Assembly: GCF_900102915.1 (NCBI RefSeq)
Contig: NZ_FNGG01000003.1
Location: forward strand, 182,295 to 246,294
Direction: 5' to 3'
DNA: 64,000 bases
From: Salinimicrobium catena
GTDB lineage: Bacteria > Bacteroidota > Bacteroidia > Flavobacteriales > Flavobacteriaceae
Shown piece after piece: positions 57,589 through 64,000 of the stretch (its first letter is position 1; each line of letters opens with the position of its first letter). The position numbers were made by a program, and so were the translations under genes. The notes under the pieces were generated by a model. The model was not told where the DNA came from. It made no database searches and saw only the letters and a program-made list of their open reading frames with translations.

Positions 57589-59994
57589 ATGGAAGGGTGG
57601 AAGGTAACATATTCTAATTATGACCCTGCGGAAGAAAGGCTGCGGGAAGCCTTATGTACCCTCGGGAATGGATATTTTGCCGCTCGCGGAGCCATAGACG
57701 GGGTTCATGAATCTGCCTCTCATTACCCCGGAACTTATCTGGCTGGCGGATACAATCGGTTGCAGTCTGAGATCCACGGAAAGATCATTGAGAACGAAGA
57801 CCTGGTAAGATGGCCAGATTGGACCATTCTCAAGTTCAAACCGGAAGAAGGGGAGTGGTTCAACATAGATGAGGTTGAGATCACAGATTTTTTTCAGGAA
57901 TTGGACCTTAGGGAAGGAGTGCTGGAGCGCAGGATACAATTCTGCGATAAAGAACAGCGGGAGACCCTGTTGGTAAGCCGAAGGATAGTGAGCATGAGCA
58001 ATATGCATTTGGCGGCCGTTGAATGGGAGATCATTCCGCAGAACTGGTCGGGTAAAGTCACAATACACTCGGCTCTTGATGGCGGGGTGAGCAATACCGG
58101 TGTGGCAAGGTACCGCGATTTCAACAGCAAACATCTTAACCTGCTTAATAAAGGCAATTTTGAAGAAGACGGGATCTTTCTGAAGGCGATGAGCTGCCAG
58201 TCTGAGATCGTCATGGCGCAGGCAGCCGAAACCTCCGTTTTCTTTGATCTTTACGACAGTTCTGTGGAGCGCCAATCTTTTTCCGAAGAAAAATACGTGG
58301 CGCAGGAGCTCACTTTTGAGCTGCAGGAGAAGAAGACGGCCCGCATTGAGAAGCTCGTGAGCATTTACACTTCAAAAGATAAAGCCATTTCTGACCCTTT
58401 ATCTGAAGCCAAGAAATTGGTGAAACGAATTCCGAATTTTGCCGAACTCAGAAAATCGCACCGGCAGGCATGGGATGAATTGTGGGAGCAGTGCGAAATT
58501 ACCCTTGAAGCCGATGATACCAATGATCAATTATTGCTGAGGTTCCATATTTTTCACCTTTTCCAGACCTTCACTTTAAATACCATTGATCTGGATTCGG
58601 GCATTCCCGCCCGGGGATGGCACGGAGAAGCCTACCGCGGGCACATATTCTGGGATGAGCTTTACATTTTTCCCTTTTACAACATCAGTATCCCCGAACT
58701 TACCCGGGCGCTGTTGATGTACCGGTACAGGCGCCTGCCCGAAGCCCGGTTCGCTGCCCGCGAGAATGGATTTAAGGGAGCCATGTTTCCGTGGCAAAGC
58801 GGCAGTAACGGGAGAGAAGAAAGCCAGGTGATCCACCTCAACCCCGAGTCGGGCAGGTGGCTTCCCGATAATACCTACCTGCAGCGCCACGTGAACGCGG
58901 CTATAGCCTATAATGTGTGGCAGTATTTCCAGGCTACGGGCGACCTTCAGTTCTTATCCTTCTACGGGGCAGAGATCATGCTGGAGATCGCGAAGTTCTG
59001 GAGCAGTATGGCTGTCTTTAATGAGGAGCGTCAAAAATACGAGATCCACAATGTGGTGGGACCAGATGAGTACCATACTGCTTATAAAGATTCAGAAGAA
59101 GCAGGTTTAAAGAACAATGCCTACACCAATTTCATGGCCGTGTGGTGCCTGGTGCATGCCAAAGAGGCAATGGATAAGCTGAATACCCGCCGTGAACGCC
59201 AGCTCATGAGCATCCTGGAGATAGATGAAGATGAACTGGCGCGCTGGGACAGGGTAATCAGAAACATGTTCATTCCTTTTATCAAGCAGGGAAAGATCAT
59301 TGAGCAATTCGAGGGTTTTCATAACCTGAAGGACCTGGATTGGAAAAAGTACAATGAAAAGTATGGAGAAAATATCCGTCTGGACAGAGTTTTAGAGAGT
59401 GAAGGCGACAGTGTGGAGAATTATAAGGCGGTCAAACAGCCCGATGTACTGATGTTATTCTACCTTTTTTCAGCGGAGGAGCTTACCGAGATCTTTGAAC
59501 GTATGGGATATGAATTTGATACACAGGAGCAGATCCCTGCAAATATTTCCTATTATCAGGACATCACCTCCCATGGTTCGACGCTTAGCAAGGTAGTGCA
59601 TTCCTGGGTTTATGCGCGGTCTCACCGTGAGCGCTCCTGGCACGATTTTAAAAAGGCTTTGATCAGCGATTTTAATGATATACAGGGAGGTACTACGGCC
59701 GAAGGGATCCACCTGGGAGCTATGGCCGGTACGGTAGACCTCATACACCGTTGTTATACCGGGATGGAGTTCAAAAAGGAGTGTCTTTATTTTAATCCGC
59801 AGCTTCCCGAAAATGTTAAAAAGATCACCTTCAGGTGCAGGTACAGGAAACACTGGTTGGAAGTGCACCTTACAGATTCCAGTCTTTGCCTTAAGAGCCA
59901 TGGCGGCTGGCAGGACGTTATAAGGATCATCGTGAACAAAGAAGAATTCAAGATGATCAAGGGCGAAGAGTATCACATAGATTACCGCAAGTGA
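57589..59994 (+). CDS. GH65 family glycoside phosphorylase (trehalose/kojibiose/maltose type)
   Basis: The 801-aa protein has the GH65 layout: N-terminal beta-sandwich (EALCTLGNGYFAARGAIDGV), a catalytic alpha/alpha barrel and a C-terminal beta region. The catalytic acid Glu lies in VVGPDEYHTAYKDS, and GYRGHIFWDE-like sequence (EAYRGHIFWDELYIFPF) marks the active-site barrel. GH65 enzymes cleave an alpha-glucosyl disaccharide with phosphate, giving beta-glucose 1-phosphate plus glucose. The adjoining beta-PGM/OtsB fusion makes trehalose the favoured substrate, though maltose or kojibiose cannot be excluded. It is the last gene of the PfkB operon. Confidence 0.92.
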   Translation: MEGWKVTYSNYDPAEERLREALCTLGNGYFAARGAIDGVHESASHYPGTYLAGGYNRLQSEIHGKIIENEDLVRWPDWTILKFKPEEGEWFNIDEVEITDFFQELDLREGVLERRIQFCDKEQRETLLVSRRIVSMSNMHLAAVEWEIIPQNWSGKVTIHSALDGGVSNTGVARYRDFNSKHLNLLNKGNFEEDGIFLKAMSCQSEIVMAQAAETSVFFDLYDSSVERQSFSEEKYVAQELTFELQEKKTARIEKLVSIYTSKDKAISDPLSEAKKLVKRIPNFAELRKSHRQAWDELWEQCEITLEADDTNDQLLLRFHIFHLFQTFTLNTIDLDSGIPARGWHGEAYRGHIFWDELYIFPFYNISIPELTRALLMYRYRRLPEARFAARENGFKGAMFPWQSGSNGREESQVIHLNPESGRWLPDNTYLQRHVNAAIAYNVWQYFQATGDLQFLSFYGAEIMLEIAKFWSSMAVFNEERQKYEIHNVVGPDEYHTAYKDSEEAGLKNNAYTNFMAVWCLVHAKEAMDKLNTRRERQLMSILEIDEDELARWDRVIRNMFIPFIKQGKIIEQFEGFHNLKDLDWKKYNEKYGENIRLDRVLESEGDSVENYKAVKQPDVLMLFYLFSAEELTEIFERMGYEFDTQEQIPANISYYQDITSHGSTLSKVVHSWVYARSHRERSWHDFKKALISDFNDIQGGTTAEGIHLGAMAGTVDLIHRCYTGMEFKKECLYFNPQLPENVKKITFRCRYRKHWLEVHLTDSSLCLKSHGGWQDVIRIIVNKEEFKMIKGEEYHIDYRK

Positions 59995-60092
59995 TACCTT
60001 CGGAAATTTTTCTTCACAAAATCAATTTTAGGATTTAAGAAACACAATGCCAGGAAATCTATTCCTAATTTATGATCATTAAACCGAATAAT

Positions 60093-60938
60093 ATGAAATG
60101 GAGAGGCAGAAGAAAAAGTTCAAACGTTGAGGATCGAAGGGGCAGTTCAACCGGGGGTAAAATAGCCATCGGCGGCGGCCTTATAGGATTGATCATTGTT
60201 TTATTTCAGCTGTTTTCGGGAGGTGATGCTACAGAAGTACTTGAACAACTTCAGGATCAATCCGGAACTACTACTGAGGCCAGGGAATTAACAGCTGAAG
60301 AAAAGGAACTGGGAGATTTTAGCGCAACAGTGCTCGCCGATACCGAAGATGTGTGGCATGAGATCTTTCAGCAAAACGGAAGTACTTATCGGGAACCGGG
60401 AATGGTGCTGTTCTCAGATGCTGTAAGAACAGCCTGCGGGGGCGCATCGGCTGCTTCCGGACCCTTTTACTGTCCTGCCGATGAAAAGATCTATATGGAC
60501 CTTAGCTTTTTTGAAGCGCTTCACACCCGCTTTGGTGCCGAAAAAGGGGATTTTGCCATAGCCTATGTGATCGCCCACGAGGTGGGACATCATGTGCAGG
60601 GCCTGTTGGGAACCATGCAGCAGGTAAGACAGCTACAGCAGGGAATGAGCACTGCCGAGGCGAATCAGCTTTCCGTGGCACTTGAGTTGCAGGCAGATTT
60701 CTATGCCGGGCTGTGGGCACATCATAACAGGGAATATCTTGAAGAAGGCGATATTGGAGAGGCGATGAGCGCTGCCAGCGCTGTGGGTGATGATGCCATA
60801 CAAAGACGCACATCGGGCCGCGTGGTTCCAGATGCCTTTACACACGGTACTTCACAGCAACGCATGGAATGGTTCATGAAAGGCTACAAAACTGGTGAAC
60901 TTCAAAGCGGAAATACCTTCCCGTCATTGGGCTTCTAG
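60093..60938 (+). CDS. neutral zinc metallopeptidase (YpfJ/PF04228 family)
   Basis: The 281-aa membrane-anchored peptidase has a short cytoplasmic N-terminus (MKWRGRRKSSNVEDRRGSS), one helix (IGLIIVLFQLFSGG) and a zincin-like domain with the catalytic HExxH in AYVIAHEVGHHVQGLLG. GPFYCPADEKIYMDLSFF and ALELQADFYAGLWAHH are family motifs. Its substrates are unknown. A frame starts at 60072, but the ATG at 60093 is the family start. It is 98 bp after the GH65 gene with no regulatory box found, so membership in the operon is uncertain. Confidence 0.9.
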   Translation: MKWRGRRKSSNVEDRRGSSTGGKIAIGGGLIGLIIVLFQLFSGGDATEVLEQLQDQSGTTTEARELTAEEKELGDFSATVLADTEDVWHEIFQQNGSTYREPGMVLFSDAVRTACGGASAASGPFYCPADEKIYMDLSFFEALHTRFGAEKGDFAIAYVIAHEVGHHVQGLLGTMQQVRQLQQGMSTAEANQLSVALELQADFYAGLWAHHNREYLEEGDIGEAMSAASAVGDDAIQRRTSGRVVPDAFTHGTSQQRMEWFMKGYKTGELQSGNTFPSLGF

Positions 60939-60944
60939 ACGATA

Positions 60945-63329
60945 TTAGGTTTCCACTTTTCTGTTCTCTTCTGCCCGGTTGATATTGTTAATCCCGTTCA
61001 GCAAGGCATCGGGGTTAAATGAAATACTGCTGATCCCTTCGTTAACCAAAAAGGAGGCGAAGTCCGCGAAATCACTGGGAGCCTGTCCACATAGTCCGAT
61101 CTTTTTACCCGCTTTTTTAGCTTTTTGAATGGCCATGGAGATCATCTTTTTTGCCGCGGCGTCATTCTCGTCAAATAACGAACCCATCATCTGCGAATCC
61201 CTGTCAATTCCCAGGGTTAGTTGGGTTAGGTCATTGGAGCCTATTGAAAAACCGTCAAAGATCTCTGCAAATTCTTCAAGTAAGATCACGTTGCTGGGGA
61301 TCTCTACCATCACATAGACCTCCAGTCCCTTGTCGCCCTGCTTCAATCCGTTTTGGGCCATTATTTCTACCACTTTTTTACCCTCCTCAATGGTACGGCA
61401 AAAAGGGATCATCACCTTCACATTTTCAAGCCCCATCTCGTCCCTCACTCTTTGAATGGCTCTGCATTCCAGGGCAAACCCGTCTTTATAGAGATCGCTG
61501 TAGTACCTTGAAGCTCCTCTAAAGCCAAGCATTGGGTTCTCTTCTTTGGGTTCAAACTGGGTGCCGCCAATAAGATTGGCATATTCATTCGTTTTAAAAT
61601 CACTCATTCTTACGATCACCTCTTTAGGATAAAATGCCGCCGCCATACTTGCAATTCCCTGGCTAAGTTGATCAATGAAATAATCTTCTTTCCTTCCGTA
61701 GTCTGCCGTTAGTTCCTCTATTTTTTTCCTGGTTTCGGGATCTTCCAGTTCCTCAAATTTGATCAGGGACATGGGATGCACTTTGACCATATGGGTGATG
61801 ATGAATTCCATACGCAGCAGGCCAACCCCGTTGTTTGGGTAAAATGAAAGCTGAAAGGCCATTTCGGGATCTGAAAGAATAAGCTTGGCTTCGGTTCCCG
61901 GAAGTTTTATCTGGTCGAAATCAAGTTCCTGTTTCTCATATTCCAGGCTGCCTTTGTAGACAATTCCGGTCTTTCCTTCGGCACAGGATACGGTGACCGT
62001 CTCTCCGTCACTAATGTTCTGAGTGGCAAAATATGTACCTACCACGGCAGGCACTCCCAGTTCACGGGCTACAATGGCGGCGTGGCTGGTTCTTCCGCCA
62101 CGATCGGTAATGACACCAGCGACCCTTTTTAAGATGGGGTCCCAGTCCGGACTTGTGGTTTCGGTGATGAGGATGTCTCCCTCCTGCAGTTTGTCGGCTT
62201 CACGGGGTGACTCTAAAATGCGGGCGGTACCTACCGCGATCTTTGATCCTATGGCATTGCCTTTTACCAGGATCTCTCCTTTGTCCTTTAGCCTGTACTC
62301 GAACTGAAGCTCCTCTTTAAGAGTGTGATGAACGGTCTCGGGCCGGGCCTGGGTAATGAACAATTCATTGGAGATCCCGTCTTTTGCCCATTCAATATCC
62401 ATAGCCTTTCCATAATGTTGTTCGATCAACAGGGCCCAACGGCCAAGGGTAAGAACTTCCTCATCATTCAGAACGTACTGGTCCTGTTTGGAGGCTTCTG
62501 TCTCAATGTTTACAGTTGATGAATGTCCGTTAGAGGCGGCATAGACCATGGTTTTTTCCTTACGCCCCAGTTTTTTCTGAATAATGGCTTGTTTGTCCTT
62601 TTGCAGGGTAGGCTTAAAAATGAAAAATTCATCGGGGTTTACCGTTCCCTGCACAATATTCTCCCCAAGTCCCCATACTCCCGATAGATGTATCACATCC
62701 CTAAAACCAGATTCCGGTTCTATGGTAAAGCCCACGCCCGAGCAGCCACGGTCTGAGCGTACCATTTTCTGCACGCCTACCGAGAGTGCTACCTCGCTAT
62801 GCTCAAATCCCTGATCTTCCCTATATTTTATGGCCCGGTCTGTATATAAAGAGGCGTAGCATTTCTGAACTGCCTGCAGCAGGGCCTCTTTTCCGGAAAT
62901 ATTCAGATACGATTCATGCTGGCCTGCGAAACTGGCCTGGGGGAGATCCTCTGCCGTGGCACTGCTGCGAACGGCCACCTGGACGTCCTTTTGATCTCCC
63001 AGTTCATTGTAGGCAGCAACAATCGCCTTCGCAAGTTCTTCAGGAAGTCGGGCGTTCATTATAGTCTCCCTGGCTTTTTTTCCGGTTTCGGAAAGATTGG
63101 TATAATTCTCATGATCCAGTTGCTGCATGAGCTGCTTCAGGTTCTCTTCCAGGTCATTTTCCTTCAGGAATACCCAAAAAGCTTCAGAAGTGGTGGCGAA
63201 GCCGTTGGGCACCTGTACACCTTCCGAAGAAAGCTCATTATACATCTCTCCTAAAGAGGCATTTTTTCCTCCTACCAGGGGAACATCTTCTATAGATAAC
63301 TCTGAAAATTTTTTGATAAGGTCTTTCAT
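60945..63329 (-). CDS. ppsA: phosphoenolpyruvate synthase
   Basis: The 794-aa enzyme makes PEP from pyruvate and ATP. It has the N-terminal ATP-binding domain (SIEDVPLVGGKNASLGEMYN), the phospho-histidine swivelling domain with DRGGRTSHAAIVARELGVPA, and the C-terminal PEP-binding barrel with NDLTQLTLGIDRDSQ and GLCGQAPSDFADF. Length is typical of PpsA. It is the second gene of a two-gene operon with a small membrane protein, controlled by a TGAY-N4-RTCA box. In a low-energy regulon it could support gluconeogenesis or PEP recycling. Confidence 0.95.
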   Translation of the reverse strand: MKDLIKKFSELSIEDVPLVGGKNASLGEMYNELSSEGVQVPNGFATTSEAFWVFLKENDLEENLKQLMQQLDHENYTNLSETGKKARETIMNARLPEELAKAIVAAYNELGDQKDVQVAVRSSATAEDLPQASFAGQHESYLNISGKEALLQAVQKCYASLYTDRAIKYREDQGFEHSEVALSVGVQKMVRSDRGCSGVGFTIEPESGFRDVIHLSGVWGLGENIVQGTVNPDEFFIFKPTLQKDKQAIIQKKLGRKEKTMVYAASNGHSSTVNIETEASKQDQYVLNDEEVLTLGRWALLIEQHYGKAMDIEWAKDGISNELFITQARPETVHHTLKEELQFEYRLKDKGEILVKGNAIGSKIAVGTARILESPREADKLQEGDILITETTSPDWDPILKRVAGVITDRGGRTSHAAIVARELGVPAVVGTYFATQNISDGETVTVSCAEGKTGIVYKGSLEYEKQELDFDQIKLPGTEAKLILSDPEMAFQLSFYPNNGVGLLRMEFIITHMVKVHPMSLIKFEELEDPETRKKIEELTADYGRKEDYFIDQLSQGIASMAAAFYPKEVIVRMSDFKTNEYANLIGGTQFEPKEENPMLGFRGASRYYSDLYKDGFALECRAIQRVRDEMGLENVKVMIPFCRTIEEGKKVVEIMAQNGLKQGDKGLEVYVMVEIPSNVILLEEFAEIFDGFSIGSNDLTQLTLGIDRDSQMMGSLFDENDAAAKKMISMAIQKAKKAGKKIGLCGQAPSDFADFASFLVNEGISSISFNPDALLNGINNINRAEENRKVET

Positions 63330-63347
63330 TTTCGATCTTTTTTAATT

Positions 63348-63734
63348 CTAATACATCACGACCTGATAGCCTACATTGAGCAAGAAAACCCCCAGCAGGA
63401 ACAGTAAAAAGTAGAGGAGCTGGATTAGTTTCACGTTGATCACCGCCAATTTACGGCTGGTGTGGGTGGGAAAAATGAACAGCCCCAGTCCAGAGAAAAG
63501 GGCTATCCAGCCAAGCAGGGTTATAATGAATCGCCAGTCTGGCTCCCACACGTTGTGGAACAGAACATTCAAAAGGCCGATCACAATGGCTGTAAAAGCG
63601 ATAAGGATCTGGAATTTCTGGTCTTTAAGATCGGCATTGATCTGCTTGATCCTTTCCGGATTGAAACTAAGGATGAAAAAGAAGATCAGCAGATACCAAC
63701 CCCAGAATTTGGCTAAGAAATAGGAGATCTCCAT
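63348..63734 (-). CDS. small four-helix membrane protein, 128 aa
   Basis: The protein has four predicted helices, with segments around residues 10-25, 43-60, 70-87 and 102-122, and a polar middle segment (FNPERIKQINADLKDQKFQI). No named family is recognised. It lies 18 bp upstream of ppsA and is the first gene of that operon. Its promoter -7 (TAAATTTA) is the divergent partner of the lipoprotein gene at 63840. Function unknown. Confidence 0.72.
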   Translation of the reverse strand: MEISYFLAKFWGWYLLIFFFILSFNPERIKQINADLKDQKFQILIAFTAIVIGLLNVLFHNVWEPDWRFIITLLGWIALFSGLGLFIFPTHTSRKLAVINVKLIQLLYFLLFLLGVFLLNVGYQVVMY

Positions 63735-63751
63735 AGCTTTGAGACTTTGAT

Positions 63752-63825
63752 TAAATTTACTATGACCCAGCCATTTATAATATGATATATGTCATTCGGA
63801 AAGGGCTGAGTATCGGTTAATTTTG
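63752..63825. promoter_or_regulatory. shared bidirectional TGAY-N4-RTCA box for the ppsA operon and 63840 gene
   Basis: The box TGATATATGTCA at 63783-63794 has minus-strand TAAATTTA at 63752-63759 and plus-strand TAATTTTG at 63818-63825. Both end 36.5 bp from its centre. The plus-strand element is a perfect TAnnTTTG. Confidence 0.78.
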
Positions 63826-63839
63826 GGAAAAGATTTTGT

Positions 63840-64000
63840 ATGGTTCGGTTGCTGCACGCAATTTTTCTAATGTTCCTGCTTATTTCCTGCGGAAATGAGC
63901 AGGAAAAGACCTATCCCGTTAAAACCGGAATTACAGAATCGGTCTATTCTTCGGTGACCATACAGCCCGATAGTCTTTACCAGGCTTACGCCCCGGTTAG
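63840..64000 (+). CDS. lipoprotein, probable HlyD/RND efflux adaptor (cut by window end)
   Basis: The ATG at 63840 opens a lipoprotein signal peptide (MVRLLHAIFLMFLLISCGNE; Cys17) and continues to the window end as KTYPVKTGITESVYSSVTIQ then PDSLYQAYAPV. The T-x-S-V-Y-x-S-V-T-I-Q-P-D form resembles periplasmic adaptor subunits of RND/HlyD efflux systems in Bacteroidetes. Only 53 codons are visible, so the assignment rests on that stretch. The box at 63783-63794 lies 46-57 bp upstream. Confidence 0.6.
   Translation, partial: MVRLLHAIFLMFLLISCGNEQEKTYPVKTGITESVYSSVTIQPDSLYQAYAPV

Noticed and set aside
1-64000. CRISPR arrays, tRNA, rRNA, insertion sequences, prophage
   Set aside because: No repeat-spacer arrays, cloverleaf sequences, transposases or phage genes were seen on either strand.

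Overview
The window is 64 kb of a Bacteroidetes chromosome, most likely from a marine or sediment Flavobacteriaceae (Gramella/Salegentibacter-like). This is inferred from the protein families (DUF3703, TIGR00266, PadR-PspC pair, split YeeE/YedE) and from promoters that fit the Bacteroidetes -7 consensus TAnnTTTG. I see no tRNA, rRNA, CRISPR array, phage or insertion sequence. About 72 protein genes are supported, plus one structured small-RNA candidate.

Left part (3.1-23.3 kb): a sulfur and low-oxygen respiration region. A Crp/Fnr regulator (3176-3811) sits beside three operons: a sulfite exporter with cytochrome bd oxidase (3885-9837), a DoxX/DsrE/TlpA/DsbD thiol-redox operon (13925-9911, minus), and a fatty-acid-hydroxylase-like protein with a persulfide-dioxygenase/rhodanese protein and DUF3703 (14973-17588). 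Each of the three has a palindrome of the form GTrAy-N4-GTTAC centred 36.5-37.5 bp upstream of the end of its -7 element, the class II position of a Crp/Fnr activator. An acyl-CoA carboxylase operon (17711-21240) and a two-gene YeeE/YedE sulfur transporter follow.

Middle part (23.3-32.7 kb): ordinary genes. These are a TRIC-type channel, trxB, a PadR/PspC envelope-stress operon with a previously untracked 53-aa gene, DUF4442, TIGR00266, oxyR and an arsR-arsM pair.

Right part (32.7-64 kb): a large cluster of low-energy or dormancy-type genes. It holds four universal stress proteins, Hsp20, an ATP-cone nuclease, a beta-CASP nuclease, two P2-type cation ATPases, a PfkB kinase, a beta-phosphoglucomutase/trehalose-phosphatase fusion, a GH65 phosphorylase, PEP synthase, an alpha/beta hydrolase with a phosphoribosyltransferase, an SDR, an Mla lipid transporter and three related coiled-coil proteins. 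Nearly all are preceded by a second, distinct palindrome, TGAY-N4-RTCA. I located 14 such boxes serving 16 promoters; in 15 of them a -7-like element ends exactly 36.5 bp from the box centre, and in one 37.5 bp. One box also lies in front of the unknown gene at 150-1946, and one drives a ~200-nt RNA with nested hairpins and its own terminator. The likely regulator is the REC-cNMP-HTH_Crp protein at 40032-41075, whose recognition helix keeps the Glu and Arg that read TGA half-sites in Crp and Fnr.

The gene content of this second regulon parallels the mycobacterial DosR dormancy regulon (Usp, alpha-crystallin, PfkB, CtpF-type ATPase, phosphoribosyltransferase/hydrolase), here apparently wired to a Crp-type response regulator. 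That two-box regulatory architecture, with the small RNA, is the most interesting content of the window.
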